Assembly: GCA_011109175.1 (NCBI GenBank)
Contig: RDEW01000031.1
Span: forward strand, 1-64,000
Direction: 5' to 3'
DNA from: Dicyema japonicum
Lineage: Eukaryota > Dicyemida > Rhombozoa > Dicyemidae
Length of the DNA: 64,000 nt
The position numbers and the translations under genes were made by a program. Positions 32,314 to 46,715 of this stretch are shown piece by piece. The notes below the pieces were generated by a model. That model did no database searches. It saw only the letters and a list, made by a program, of their open reading frames with translations, and had not been told where the DNA came from. The number at the start of each line of letters is the position of its first letter. The first letter of the stretch is position 1.

Positions 32314-34200
32314 TTGAAAACCTTGGGTACCCCATTTTGTAATTGGCGAGATCTCCGGCCTTGTTGCAATCTTCATCTATCAAGCGTCAACAAAGTCATC
32401 CTGGAAGCAAGAACAATGGCTGTCCCTAAAAGATATGTCGTTTACACGAGAGAGTACGGAAGGAAGGCTCTGTCAAGGAACGAAACCGTCTCAAAAAAGC
32501 AGGGATCCGTTCTTCCGAAGCAAGGATGTCTAAAATTGCTGAACGAGGAAATAAAAGCCAATGAATTCAAAATACAGAGAGCTAAATGGAAAATGGTCCT
32601 TACTTCATTAAATCGTAACCGGTCAACATCCGAAGTCTGGAAGACAATTCGAAATATCTCGAAGGTGGATGAGAGGACACCCGGAAATTACGAATTCAGC
32701 CAAAAGGACCTAAACGCCCTAATAAAATACTACGCGAAAATCTCTCACAAAAACCACATGAGGACTGACCCACCCAAACCGCGGCTAAGAAAACCGAAAA
32801 GGGATCAATTAACTTATTTCATGGAAAAGGAGGTAATGGCATCCCTAAGCCAAACAAAAGTAACACATTCTCATGGTCCAGACGAAATTCCCATAATCCT
32901 TCTGGAAAACCTAGGAAATGAGGGAATCGGTACCCTGACACAAAATCTACAACTGTTCGATTAATTATAACTCAATCCCAACGATATGGAAACTTGCAAA
33001 CATTCGCCCAGTATTGAACCAGGAAAACCGAAAGAAGACCCAGCTTCCTTCAGGCCTATTTCTCTCTTGTGCTCATGTCAAAAATTCTGGAAAAGCTTAT
33101 CCTCGTAAAAATCACTGAAAGGACTCCCGATAAACCATTCCAGCATGGTTTCAAAAAGGATCGGTCCACAACGAGCTTCCTCACATCCTGACTAACTTTA
33201 TTCGCTCTGGATTTCTGTGCAAGCCAAGACACCAGAAAACTGTGTTATGCTCACTAGACGTTCACAAATCTTTTGACTGTGCCGAGGAAGAACCTAACAT
33301 GGAAAATCTACCAATCAGATATCCCTGAAAACCTCAAACGCTGGCTGATGAACTTCCTTAGCGGACGAAGAGGTAGAGTGTGCATTGGAAATATTCATTC
33401 TGTCTCCCGTTTATTCCCAAATGGAGTACCCCAGGGTTCGCCGCTATCACCATTCCTATTCAACCTGTTTACGGCTGACATTCCGACGCCGAATGGAGAA
33501 GACGACCTGCTTCTGGCTTATGCAGACGATATCGTCTTAGCCTCACGGAATCAGAACACCCAAACAGCGACGGAAAGATTACAACACCACATGGATCGAC
33601 TACTCGAGTGGTTTAATGAAAATCGGATGCAAATCAATACCGAAAAATCTGTTACAACTCTCTATACCTCGGACAAAAGATTGTCGAACAGGACAATAGA
33701 AGTTACTGCGGAGGGAAGAGAATTGCCGTTCAGCAAATGGCAAAAAATATTGGGTCTGACTTTCGATACGCACATGAACTTTTCGAGACATGTCACTAAC
33801 GTGCTGAACAAATGTGAGAAGAAAATCAACCTTCTGAAATGCCTAACAGGTCTATGGAAAATTGGACATCACCCTATACTTAAAACGCACTACTCACAGT
33901 ACATCTAACCATGCATTTCATATGCGTGTACTTCATGGGGACCACTGGCCTCTTATACGAACATCCAGAAAATCTCCGCAACTCAGAAGAGAACCTTCAA
34001 GCTAACGGAGAGATGGTACACAGGGGAAAACATTAAATCACCGACGCCCATGGAGAAACTAATCGAAAAAAACAAGAATGGACACCAATGCCAAAATGAA
34101 AGTGCTCGTCCGCAACGAACTTGTGTAGGCTCAAGGGATCAACATCGAGAAAAAGATTAGAGCTTTGATCCAATTCGTCGGGATCACTTAGTTTTTTTCG
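32314..34200 (+). mobile_element. Non-LTR retrotransposon ORF2 (RT), Jockey/I-like
   Basis: The frame 32314-32964 holds the pre-RT part (TSEVWKTIRNISKVDERTPG) and THSHGPDEIPIILLENLG. After shifts near 33000-33270 (RPISLLCSCQKFWKSL-like, CSLDVHKSFDC) the frame 33273-33908 gives the palm: NGVPQGSPLSPFLFNLFTAD and LLLAYADDIVLAS, then WFNENRMQINTEKS and KILGLTFDTHMNFSRHV (thumb). Both catalytic Asp of YADD are present. Toward 34200 it ends with LIQFVGIT-type sequence and GGGATCACTTAG, the first half of the hairpin. At least three frameshifts make it inactive. No endonuclease is visible upstream, so the 5' part is lost. Confidence 0.8.
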
Positions 34201-34234
34201 GTTTAACAATGGTCTTTAGAATTTTTTTTTCTGT

Positions 34235-34320
34235 TATTCGCGGAAACGCTTACTCCGTGATGTCAGCAGCCGCTCTCCCCCATAGTTAATAAATAATATT
34301 TTATTATTAATAAATTTTTG
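34235..34320 (+). repeat. 3' UTR fragment of the PHD-finger RT family
   Basis: Matches, in opposite orientation, the 3' UTR at 15135-15230 and 47735-47830: TTCGCGGAAACGCTTACT, TGTCAGCAGCCGC and a TTAATAAATAATATTTTATT end. Confidence 0.8.
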
Positions 34321-34329
34321 TTCTTTAGA

Positions 34330-35450
34330 ATTGATTTAATTTTATTAATTTACCAACTAACCAGGAAACAACATTTCTTTTTTATGCTGACGATATCATA
34401 CTTGGCTCCCCCTCGATACAAATCGTTGTTTCTATGGTTCTGCAAGAACATATTGATAAAATTTATTTTTGGATGGACCAAAATCTCCTTATCCCTTCAA
34501 TTGAAAAGTCATCAATAATGCTTTCACCACAGATCGTCGTAAATTCAAGTTGGAATGTTATTTCTCAAAAATGTTCTCCTTCCTGTGGTTAAAAACCCTA
34601 AAATATTTGATATTTGATACTTATTTATCTTTTTCAAAAATGTATTATTATGTATGCGAAATTCTCAGTAGAAACTCAACTTACTCTGGACCATTGCAGG
34701 TACGTCATTTGGCCAGAGAAAAAAGAGCTTGACAATTATCTACAGACATTTATCATAACAACGATGAACTATGCTGTTTCTGTCTAGGGTCCCTGTTTAT
34801 TAATAACAAACGTCGAAAAAAATACAAATGATTCAAAACTCTCTCTAAAAATAATTATTGACTGTCTAAAAATGAGAATCAAAAATTCCCACAATTAGGG
34901 ACCATTTCCTGACACTCTGTCTACAATTCTTTGACAAATATAGAACGCCGGGGCATCCAGCTCACAGCCTTTGAGTCTCCACAAGAAAAAGGAGAATTAA
35001 TCCTACCCTTGGTGATCAAATTCGGATTCTACGAACTTATCCCAGAGACTGAACCCTCTCAGTCGCGACAGAAAGCAATCATGACTGGATATTACTAAAG
35101 TCATCAGAAGCATTGTATCAACAAGCTTCTGGGTCGTATTCCACCAGTTGTTGACGGAAGAGAAACTTCTCTAAGATAGTTCGTGTCTATTTGGCGCGCC
35201 TACCTTGTGGTCATCAATGGATTTACAATCATATCTGTACAGGATTTGACAATAATTCTTTCCATTATGTCCATCATTCTTTCTTGACAACCAAGAGACG
35301 ATTCACCTCTTCTCTTGTCCGGGTTCACCTCCGAGTTCTGCACAGAACCAATTATACCTGTCGGATCTCTGGGAGCGTCCGCTTTTGGTTGTAACATTCT
35401 TGTTAGCCACCTGTTCTTTCACTCGAAGGACCGGAGTAATTAAAAAATAA
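34330..35450 (+). mobile_element. LINE palm and C-terminal end, second broken element
   Basis: Plus-strand pieces: FLFYADDIILGSPS (34385-34425, palm with YADD), ..QNLLIPSIEKSSIMLS, TFIITTMNYAVSV, and at 35270-35440 a C-terminal ETIHLFSCPGSPP...LSDLWERPLLVVTFLLA, which matches the cysteine/His and LW-x-x-P motifs ending many Jockey/I-like ORF2 proteins. The end is TAATTAAAAAATAAA. Frames shift often. Confidence 0.6.
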
Positions 35451-35459
35451 ATTTGTAGA

Positions 35460-36840
35460 AGGAAAAGTGATCTAGATGGGGCCCAGGTTGGGAATATAAT
35501 TAAGTGTCGTCTTGATGAATTGTTTATACTAGGGCTTTTGACATTCTTTTTGTTGGCCATTTGAGTGCCCAGCTAAAATTTGAAGCACGTTTGATTTTCA
35601 TTTGGCTTTAGTGAAATGTTGCCATTCTACTCGTCATATGCCACACGCATAAGTGGTTGAGGGAACCACCAATGTAGTAATCCATCGGGTAGGAGAAGTT
35701 GTTGACTATTTTTAATTCTTTTTGAATTAGATGACACCTCGATGGATAGGAAATTTGTGGAAGAGTATGAATGTGGTAGAATTGCTATTGGTCTGTGGTA
35801 ATAAAATATGAAGATTTCAATTAAGATGAGGACATTCAGTCGACAATAAATTTAAGAAACTCCGTTGGGAAGGTAACAAAAACTGGACAAACTTATTGAT
35901 AAAATAATGACGTCATGATTCACTTCGAGAATTTTGTGTCTTAGAGCAAATATCAAAAGAACCACCTACCTTCTTATCGTTCTTCCAAAGGAGATCTTGA
36001 TAACAATTTTTACACACAAAACTTTCGCTCCGAAAAATCTTTTTAACGTCGAGAGATATTGAACTCAGCCAGAACCTTTGAACAAATCGATCACAATTCT
36101 GCAACCCAACATTAATGGAATTACACCAAGCACGCCGAACTAGCTCTATCTGGCTAAAAATTATGATATTTTTTTACAGGAGTTCAGACATCTACCTCTT
36201 CTTAAACAGCAAAATTCATAAATATTCAATGATCGGGCAATTGCTCTCATTGTGGTAGTCTGATCACAATTATTCTTTCTTCTCTCCATTTCACTGACGC
36301 AACCTTGCCGAAATCTACATGAAAATAATATCCATCACTATCGACATAATTTATACTCAATTCCTCTTACTCTCGTGAATATGTACATTCCTCTTAGTCA
36401 TGCTACCAAAATGGCCCAGTCTGGGATTCTTACTCAATTTTAATAACGTTATCTTTGCAGTGACCTTTCTGCTAATGAACCACTTTGGGATTCAACTCAG
36501 CCCTCAAACTCCAGGGGAAGACAAGTAAAGCTGAAAACCGGCATCAACTCATCTCTGATCACTTGTTAGATGAGTTAAAGTTCTGTGTAACTGCACGAAT
36601 TTATTATAAGATTCAATATGAAATTTAAATTATTTTCTTAATTTATTATCCATATTAATTCTAAAATTTAAATCTTATTTGTGCAATGTTTGGGGAAAGT
36701 ACGCATGCAAATTACTGGATGTTTAAATCTAGAGGGCATATTCTTTCGACGAGAAATAAAAACAACAATGATTACATTACCGAACACATAGTTAGACCCT
36801 TGTTTAATTGCACTAGAATCGACTAAAGAATTCAAATTTA
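35460..36840. other. Intergenic stretch, no gene supported
   Basis: Only short frames, such as 63 residues at 35913-36104 (minus) with one C-x2-C pair, which I cannot assign. The last 20 bases before 36850 contain a 3' splice-like AAATTTAG. Confidence 0.4.
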
Positions 36841-36849
36841 GCAATTACT

Positions 36850-37795
36850 ATGGAAGAAGAGGATATAATCCTCAGATTCTATTCAAAACTTATTTTAGCT
36901 TTTAACCAACCGGAAATTTGTACTCTTCCAAATTCGACTTTGGTCTCTGCTTATTATTTTAATCAATAGGCTATTGGACTTATTATGTTTCGCCGATTTT
37001 ATGTTGTTAAGTCAATAATGGATTATGATCCTGCAGAAATATCGTATTTATGTTTTTTACCAAAAGACTTGTCTGCCTTTATTTGGCCTCCAAAATTGAT
37101 GAGGTTTACGTTTCTTCTTCAAATTTTATCTCACAATGCGACTCTGTTGTCAAAAATTTAAAAATCCAAACTCCTTTAACCAAATCCAGGTTACTAACAT
37201 TAGAGATGGTTGTGATGAACGTTATTGACTATGATCTCGCATTCTACGAACCTTTTACCAGTCTTAATGGAATTCTAGCTTACTCTGATGTTGTTTTAAA
37301 TTTATATTTAGGTGGCATGTCTCAAGATATTACAGAATTTATTCACAAAGCATATAAAGAAACAGAAAACATTATCTTTAAAATTTTAATAACGGATTGT
37401 TCCTTGTTGTATTCTCATTCTTTGGTTGGATATTAATTTATATTGAAGATCTCATTTGTTGCACTTTTGATGGCCATCGAACGGCAATTTGGCAGCCGAA
37501 ATAAATTACACGGTAGAAATTTTGTTTTTTATCATAGTCATGAATTCTATCTTAGGAAAATTGAATATTTCTTTGGATGCTGATTCGCAGATGAATAGTT
37601 TATATTTTTGATTTATCAGTGATGAGAAATCTCATGGATATTGGAAAATCTCAACGATCTGAAGAAATCTCGAAAATTTTGCAAAAACTTAGACGTTGCA
37701 TCAATCCTGATCATGTTGAGTTAGATTTATTTTTTACCCTTAGATATGAAATTCGTGATGATGTGAAAAAATCAAAACTTTTGAATTATTTATAA
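36850..37795 (+). CDS. CCNH: Cyclin H (CDK-activating kinase subunit)
   Basis: Six exons, 36850-36942, 36970-37043, 37067-37424, 37449-37512, 37538-37597 and 37620-37795, joined by GT-AG introns of 27, 23, 24, 25 and 22 nt, give an uninterrupted protein of 274 residues (human about 323; the N terminus is shorter). The first cyclin fold carries RFYSKLILAFNQPEI, MFRRFYVVKSIMDYDPAEIS and YLASKIDEVYVSSSNF; the next part has EMVVMNVIDYDLAFYEPF and TDCSLLYSHSL. The C-terminal SEEISKILQKLRRC matches the cyclin H end (SEEVAVLKQKLERC). Cyclin H with CDK7 and MAT1 forms the CDK-activating kinase, also part of TFIIH, in the nucleus. The VDEF..SS-type motif favours cyclin H over cyclin C. A 3' splice-like AAATTTAG lies 8 nt before the ATG. 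No frameshift is needed, unlike in its neighbours. Confidence 0.85.
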
Positions 37796-37824
37796 TGAAA
37801 CTTGTTTAAATATTTATTATTGCA

Positions 37825-38020
37825 TTTTACTAAGAGCCATATTAACTATCGCTTCTACCAGACAGGACATACACTACATTTTTAAGCAAAGAACAATTAT
37901 GCTTACTAATCGTAGAGGGTGAACCAAGGAATGTTGTACTTCATTTTTTTTTTTTGTTAGGTGTGAGTCCTTTATAGACGATCCGGTTCTGCAGGGAGAT
38001 ATTCACTGATGAGTTTGATA
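37825..38020 (-). repeat. SINE-A copy, 5'-truncated
   Basis: Minus-strand copy. It keeps TCATCAGTGAATATC-like sequence, AACCGGATCGTCTATAAAGG, CATTCCTTGGTTCACC, AACAATTGTTCTTTGCTTAA-like and ATGGCTCTTAG blocks and an AAT-rich tail near 37815-37830. The tRNA-like head is missing. The stretch 38020-38210 has no supported gene. Confidence 0.75.
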
Positions 38021-38214
38021 GTATTAGTTTGTTCGTTATTAGTATTAATTCACTTTCGTTGTGCCATGGCTGTAAAAAGCATATTCAACCTGAGAAACTG
38101 CCAACAACATTCCCCTCTATTCGCTTCTATAACAGGTAAGCTCCTATAGTCTATCTAAGTCGTCTCACTCATCTAGGTGGTTCATGCTATTGAAAATTAA
38201 AACTTTTTTTGTTA

Positions 38215-38490
38215 GTTAATGTAATCCTAACTATTTTTCCGCGTTGCTTCTCACGATACCAATAGAGATCACTTGAAAGAACCATTCGGTTTCACGGACG
38301 TCATTTCTTCTAACTCTACTGAGGCGTCCAAGTCTGAGAAAAGACAGTGATTCTCGCTTGTGACTACAGTTCTCTCAAGAATAAAAAATGACAATTCCAA
38401 TGATCACGGAAAACATCAAATTAACGACTTATGTGATCCCGACAAGTTCCAACAGAGACCTCATCTTGGCCTAGTGCCCTTCCCTTGAGC
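38215..38490 (-). mobile_element. PHD-finger RT C-terminal fragment and adjoining LINE 3' hairpin
   Basis: Minus strand 38400-38240 reads RLGRLSRVRRNDVRETEWFF then QVISIGIVRSN, the end of the family protein. Immediately upstream on the same strand (38470-38390) GGGATCAC and GTGATC can pair around a 35-40 nt loop, followed by an A-rich stretch, as in LINE tails. Confidence 0.65.
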
Positions 38491-38595
38491 CTACAAAAGC
38501 ACGGATAGAAGGTCTGACCAAATGCTCAGTGTAGAAAATTAAAATAGGAACAAATAAGCCGTCAATTAAAAAAACAGGATTTAACATTTGATTAG

Positions 38596-40298
<1,703 letters not shown>

Positions 40299-40299
40299 T

Positions 40300-40690
40300 G
40301 ATCTTACTTTTAATTTAAAATTATTTTTATTGAATAAATTAAAATTTTTAATAAAAAGTATTAATTATCTTTAAGACGTGACAATGTTTACAACAATGTC
40401 AAAATGAGCTATGGAAGAATTTATTGGTATAAGAACATGTAGTACAAAGCCGTGTTAAACATCAATGCTAATTCGAATAAAATTTTAACCAACATAAACT
40501 TATCTGAAATGATTTATAACTTAAACTGCGAAATAATATTTTGGGACTAAAACATTGACTTAATGTCAGCACTTTCGTGCTGATCTATGCGATATTTCAA
40601 TGATACAAGCAATAGAAATTAAATAGAGCACAAAATTAAAAACAAAAAAATTAATTTTTTTTAAATAAAATAATTTTTTTAACAATTAAA
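40300..40690. other. AT-rich spacer
   Basis: Promoter side of NAMPT; no other gene, RNA or repeat recognised. Confidence 0.4.
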
Positions 40691-40880
40691 TAAATGTCAG
40701 TTGAGGAAGCCTGTTGCGAGGATTGCGAACGAGTTCCCTCGGAGTATGGCTATTCCAATCTTTTGTCTTAGCCATAACCCTTCTCGTTGATACCTTTTCT
40801 TTCTGGCAAGCAATCCTCCAAGTTCTCGCAAGAACTCAGCCGTCATTGGACCAACGGCTCCCGATGATTCGGTAGATATT
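40690..40880 (-). mobile_element. PHD-finger RT family, 3' end fragment
   Basis: Almost identical to 13678-13852 (GTCAGTTGAGGAAGCCTG, GATTGCGAACGAGTTCCCTC, CCAACGGCTCCCGATGATTC), including the AT-rich 3' tail. It is a strongly 5'-truncated copy. The following 40880-42050 holds no supported gene. Confidence 0.85.
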
Positions 40881-42768
40881 TTAAAGGGTAAAAATGAAAA
40901 CTGAAAAAAGAGTGTGCAGAGTTATTATTAGGGCGAATTGTGTTAATAAAGTAAAAAATTCATTTTATCTAAAATTGTTTAAAACATCCAAAAAATGTAG
41001 TTTTTAGTCAAAAGTAGAAAATAAAAATTTATGAAATCAAAAAAATGTTATGTTTGCTCAAAATTTATTTTTAGTGTCAATTAAGTCAAAAATTTTGTTG
41101 ATTTTGATTTTTAATTTTTCGAGTTTTTGAATAAAATTCTCACGTGTCATCAATTGTAAATTTGTGATGTCGTATTCAATCAAGAATGCCATTGAAAAGG
41201 TTAAGATCATTGCGGATTTTTTCTGCTCACAAAGGGATGTGGGACTTATGAGGCTCACTTATAGCTAAAAAATAGTTTTTATTGAATCATTCGTCTGAAA
41301 ACATCATTTTTTATTATTATTTCACAGATGTTACAGTAAAAAATATCTGATTTTCCTATCACACTACTGATTATTCGATCGATAAGGTCACTAAAGCTTT
41401 TGTCAAATCTGATTTTCCCTTGCATTAGTTGCATAGCAAAAGCTTATGTTGAACATCATTTTCTTTTCGCCTTCCGAAAGTAGTAGAAAATTTATGCCAA
41501 ATGAAATTTGACAGAAGCTATTTTTGAGAGCTGAAAAATTTTTGTTTTGATCGACTAAACCAACATTCAGGGACATATCACGCAGCGCAATTAGAAACTA
41601 GAGGTCGACAAAGAGAATGGATAAAAATACGGTTCGAAGCAAGATGAATGACACGAAATGGGAACATATCCCAGGTGTATCTGAATTAAAGTGAATACAA
41701 GGACGTCCATTTTGACAGGTTGATTTCTGTTGTTGAACTGTAGTCGAAAACTTGAGAAAGTGCGCGGAAGAGATTGAAGATTCTTCAGTTATACAGAGAG
41801 TCTATTTTGATTGGGACCTCAACTTCAAACACCAGAGCTTTGCTTTGGATGCTAGAACACGAACCAAAATGGACTCTTAGTGAAGACGTTATCTAACCAT
41901 AACAGATTATACGTGCTGACGTCTAAGGAATTCAACCACTTCTGGCCTTATGGAGAAGATAATCTTGGGGTGTTTTTTTCCTCTTATTATGGAGCCTCCA
42001 ACGAAATTACGAGAGATATGAAGTGATCACGTTCATCAGATGGTGACGATCAGGCATGTCAAACTCAAAAAGCTCCAGGGGCCGCATAAGATAATTTGAG
42101 TATACAAGCGGGCCAGACTAACAAATCTGAAAAAATCGCAATCTTATTGAAGTGTATTTAATACTTTGAAGCCTAGTACACCTGGATCTGTAATTCAAAA
42201 ATCGTTGAGAAACATGTGATTATTCTGATGTCTTGTGACTCACCTGAAATGGCGTCAGCCATTTCGGAAAGGGACGAAAAGAGCCAACAACTTCTCCCCA
42301 TCATTCATGGGGTTCCCTTAACCTATAAGCGGCTGTATTATGTTATAATTTTCAATCTTTAATTTTTTTTGTCCTGAGGTGCATCTTTTTCATGACAATT
42401 TTTAGTATATCTGGCTTTAGTGCATTACCAGTTTCAACCTTGATCAAGGATGACAAGTGTTCATCAGTCAGTCTTGTTTTCTGAGATTTTGTTAATTCAT
42501 GAAGGAAGACAACTGTTACATACATAGACGTAATAGAAAATTGCCATAATATTTGTTGAAAAGTCTCTGAATTTTATAAACTTTTCAGGAAGATATTTCC
42601 ACTTCGAGGTATTTTGCAGAATGCATTTCTAATATTTCCATCTGCAAGTTTCCTTTTCTTCTTACCTAAAGTCCCATTCTAAATGGGTTCAGTTTGCACA
42701 GTGATTTATAAAGACAATTAATATAATAACCGGCATGATTCCACAAGATACAACTTATTTTTTAAAAT

Positions 42769-43405
42769 TTGTTAAAATCGCGTAAGGGCCCGTGCTTTTC
42801 CAAACACGTGGAAGCAAGCACTTTGTATGACAGTAATCATTGTTCTGGAAAGTTCACATATGTTAAGCTTATGATCAATTTTGAGCCCTTTATTTTTAAT
42901 GTTCTAATGGCCGGTTTCCCGTCTCCGACTACACCAAGTACGAGATCACTGATATACGCAGACGACATGCTACTGTCTGATGTGTCAAGATCGAGCATGA
43001 TCTCAGAGAGGAGACTCAATGTTTACATGGAAGAGATAAAATACTGATAAGGTCTTCATGGTTTAAAACAGTCAGAAGAAAAATCTAGCACAATGAGGTT
43101 CTTCGTCGGAATGGTAAAGGAAATCAGAAAGCTCCGTATGCGGAATCACATTGTGAGCTACCTGAAGTATCTCGAAACAGCTTTTGAGAAATCTGGGAGC
43201 ATAATGTGCAATTTAAACTCAAAAGGATGCGATCTGTGTATGAGGAAATTGAGACTCGAAACGGATATTTTTATTTATTTTTTCACGTACGATCATTCCA
43301 TTACTTCTTTATAGACTGGAAGGATGGTATTACACTGCATACAAAGAGCGTTCTATTTTGCTTCTTGAAAAATCGAGGAGAGCAGGGATAAAGATTGCCC
43401 TAAAC
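42769..43405 (+). mobile_element. LINE ORF2 fragment (Jockey-like), left part
   Basis: Frames include TRSLIYADDMLLSDVS (palm), LKQSEEKSSTM..F, IVSYLKYLETAFEKSGS and, near 43345-43405, EKSRRAGIKIAL, which continues at 44711 after the inserted hAT. It resembles the element at 59.5-63.1 kb (EKTRRAAIKLSL). Confidence 0.65.
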
Positions 43406-44710
43406 CAAGAGGTTGTCAAACGGTGTGCCACGGCACACTAAGTGTGCCGCGAGACAATTTCTAGTGTGCTTGCAAATACAAATTTGAATAATTTATATAC
43501 ATTTTTTGACCTAATTAATTTAAAAAGATAAACAAATTAAAATAATTACTAAAATTAAAATAATCATTTTTTATTATATTAAATGACATTTACATTGGTT
43601 AACCATTATTTATTAATTTTTTAATAACGTGGCATCAACGTGCTTATGGGTAAATCAGTTCGTCGTTCTTATAAAGATTCTTATTTGTCATTTGGATTTA
43701 TATGCAAAGATAAAAATAAACTACCTTAATGTTTAATTTGCATGGAAGTCTTGGCAAATGATGCTATGGTTCCTAGCAAACTAAAAAGCTATTTTACTTC
43801 CAAGCATCCGACTATTCCGAAAAATCTGTGAATTATTTTATCCATTTGAAAAAACACCACACTAGTATTTTTAGTTTTTACTATGAGTCTAAATGATGTT
43901 CAGTGAAACTTTTGTAAACACAAAGAATCATTGAAATGTCATACCTGATCTCAGAATTGATAGCAAAACAACTAAAACCTCACACTATTGGCGAAAACTT
44001 AATAATCCCTGCTTGTCGTATTATTGCTCGGACTATGTTTGGTCTTAAATATGAACAAAAAATTAAAGAAACTCGGTTTTCATTACAACTTGATGAATCC
44101 ACGGATATTGGTTTATTTTATATTTTAATTATAATAAGGATATAATGGTGAATCGATACAGGGACTGATTAATGAACATTTAATAATTTTGGAAAACAAA
44201 ATGGATGCTTATTTTCCAGACTTAGAAATTGAAAAATTCGATTGGTTATTATTTGTTAAAGAAAATGAAGAACTTATTGCACTGTTTAATGATCGATCCT
44301 TAAAATTAATGATGACGGAGTAGACATTGGAGAATTCTGGATATATATTCGAAACATATATCCCAGTTTATCAAAACAAGCACTGACCATAATTTTACAG
44401 TTTTCACGACATATTTATGCGAAACAGGTTTTTCTACGATGCATAATATGAAATATAACAAACGTGAAAGTTTGAGAAACATTGATGCGGGTGGCTTTGT
44501 CAACCATTCGACCTGATATTGATGATATATGCAAAAACAATAATAATTAAGATTTCATTTTTTATTAATAAAAATTTGGGCATTAAATTACCAATTTTAG
44601 TACTTAGTTTTACACATCTTAAAAATTTAATTTTTTATTTTTTAATGTGTGCCGTGGATTATTTTTTTTACGATTAGTGTGCCGCGAGAATTATTTTTTG
44701 AAAAGCTCTG
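43406..44710 (+). mobile_element. ZBED-type hAT transposon inserted in a LINE
   Basis: A 1.3-kb element flanked by CCTAAAC (43399-43405) and CCTAAAC (44711-44717), the 8-bp-type duplication of hAT elements. The left end carries GGTTGTCAAACGGTGTGCCA and GTGTGCCGCGAGAC; the right end carries AGTGTGCCGCGAGA and a CAGAGCTTTTCAAA-type tip (complement). Inside, broken frames give a BED-finger-like start (YLSFGFICKDK-like, CMEVLAND, SKLKSYFTSKHP), then KQLKPHTIGENLIIPACRII (43960-44020), SLQLDESTDIG (first catalytic Asp) and a C-terminal AKQVFLRCII / IRPDIDDIC block (dimerisation region). Stops and shifts make the transposase inactive. Confidence 0.8.
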
Positions 44711-44940
44711 CCTAAACAAAGGCTCGACGAGAAGCTATATGAAGATGAAAATTTCATAGTAATGTCGATCAGAGATGCAGCAGAAAAAGGATGGAAAACT
44801 TTTTAAAAAATACCATCATTGACACGTATGTCGCAGCACAGAATAAACGATAGAGGGGTCTGAGAGCGCAAAGAAGATTCCAAGCGTTCGCAAGACTTGC
44901 GGCACTAACTCCCCTTTAATTTTTCCTTGCTAATAAAGTT
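44711..44940 (+). mobile_element. LINE ORF2 fragment, right part
   Basis: Continues the LINE interrupted at 43405: QRLDEKLYEDENFIVMSIRD then AAEKGWKTF, a typical end of the same ORF2 family. 44940-45480 holds the second hAT end (about 45130-45160) and nothing else I can name. Confidence 0.6.
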
Positions 44941-45479
44941 GTTAAAGTTTTAAGTTTAAGCGTATGAAGGTATTCTGACCATGTAGAACGTCATAACTGC
45001 AGCCTGTCAATTTGACGCCATTGACAGAAATCCACTGCTTTTCTCTGATGATCTCATGTTAATGACGCAGACCGCTTCAATGTCGTGGACTGTATAATAA
45101 TCCTTTGTGCCTGCGTTCAAAGGGTCGTATGCGGTCAGCGGACCGCGTATTTGACATTCCTGACCTAGACCATTATGCAAAACATATATGAAAAGTTAAA
45201 TGACTTACCCTAACACGTTAAACGGAATATGACAGTTAGAAATCGTTGCAACAATGTGTAGACCCGCTAGATGGAGAAATTCTATCAAGAATTCGGAGCA
45301 TCCAAAAAGAAAAAACAAGAGCTCAAAGAAACAGTAGATAAGAAGTGCTGATCTTGAAGATGGAATGCTAGACCTTAAAAACAAAATTTTTGGAGGATAA
45401 ACCAAAAACTGATGTGGCCAAGGACGCTCCTGCCCTTGACTACATAAAGATAAAAGTATTTAAAAAACTAAATGGCTTT

Positions 45480-46640
45480 TGAAGGCCATTTGAGTTATAT
45501 TTGATGGCAGTATTAAACTTGGATACCTTTCCTGGTGGAAACAAATAGTCGTGCAGATGGTGACCAAACCAAAAAAACCAAAAAAAGATCCGCTAAGTTA
45601 TCTTCCCATAAGTCTGATCTGCGCCATGGCAAAAATTATGACAGAGATGGTTTATAAAAGACCGTTCCACATTGTTGAAATGATTTGCTTTCTTAACCAG
45701 TAATATGATTTCCGGACTGGCAGATCCGTTGGCGACTATCTTTTTCTTCTAAACTCTGAAATAATCAAAGTGAGAGATTTCAAACGTCAGCATTCAATAA
45801 TGTGTGGTACTAAGACTACTATGCCGCTTAAGTGAGACATTGGAAAATAATTAGGTGGGTGAAGGACTTGCTGTCGAGAAGGAACTTATCCATTAAATAT
45901 GGTGGATTTTTGTCAGAACCAATAGAACAGAAAAGGAGCACTTTAGAATTCATTACTAAAACCCCCGCCATTAAACATTTTAATTGCCATTATTCCAATA
46001 CACTACTGAGGACACCGAGTATGGAAATTCATTTTTATGTGGATGAAGTCGAAATCTCAGATATGTCAAATGAAGAAAATTGTACAAGAGACTTGACAAT
46101 TAAATCTAGGAAATCAGAAATGGTGCGTCTCCAAGGGGAGAACAAAATCAGCTTAGAAACTAACGTTCTGGGGATCTCCAGCTTCGAAGATTCAATGGAC
46201 AAAGTTGCACGCAAGGAACATAAAAGATGTTAGTAACTTGCATGATCTTGGATTGTTAAATGAAAAAAATGGGACTTTATGAAAAACGTAGCTGTTAGAA
46301 AGAAGAGTGTCATTCAAGCTCTTCTGTGTATGATAAAGTTAAAAATTGGAAAAGAGATTATCCTCCTGTCCGAGAGCGTGAATGTCTCGTCACATGTTAA
46401 ATAGGTAAGGACTTTACTACATCAGATAATAGAAAAAGCAAAAAGTGCGACTAACAAGCTAAAGCTAAAAAGAGAAATAAAAAAGGAACAAACATTGAAG
46501 AAAACGGTCTTACAGAACATATGGAAACGATGATACGAAAAAAAACTAATTCATGAAAAGAAGTCATTAGAGACTTCAGGATATGAAAAAAATGGTGAAG
46601 GAAATTTGATAAAAGTATATGGCATATGCTACGACAAATG
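45480..46640 (+). mobile_element. LINE RT fragment
   Basis: Plus strand: KKPKKDPLSYLPISLICAMA followed by KIMTEMVYKR (RT finger), FRTGRSVGDYLFLLNSEI, RWVKDLLSRRNLSIKYGG and HFYVDEVEISDMSN in place of the YADD motif, then a degenerate thumb (VLGISSFEDS). The first palm Asp block and the YADD motif are altered, so it is dead. Confidence 0.7.
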
Positions 46641-46715
46641 TTAACTAACCATCTTCATTAACAAACATCTTTGTAGACTTAAGAAAACTAAAATATTAAA
46701 TAATCAAAATAATAC

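Larger units (their letters stand above)
42053..45160 (-). mobile_element. Second hAT element, interrupted (tentative limits)
   Basis: The left end CAGGCATGTCAAACTC with GGGGCCGCATAAGA and the right end, whose complement is CAGGAATGTCAAATACGCGG, look like paired hAT terminal repeats. On the minus strand 42490-42390 reads LTDEHLSSLIKV..NALKPDIL, the C-terminal signature of GTF2IRD2/ZBED-like hAT transposases. LINE and hAT pieces lie inside. No matching 8-bp duplication is visible at the two ends, so they may belong to two copies. Confidence 0.45.

Noticed and set aside
41058-41258. 66-residue minus-strand frame with Lys-rich end
   Set aside because: No conserved motif, splice pattern or neighbouring gene feature supports it.
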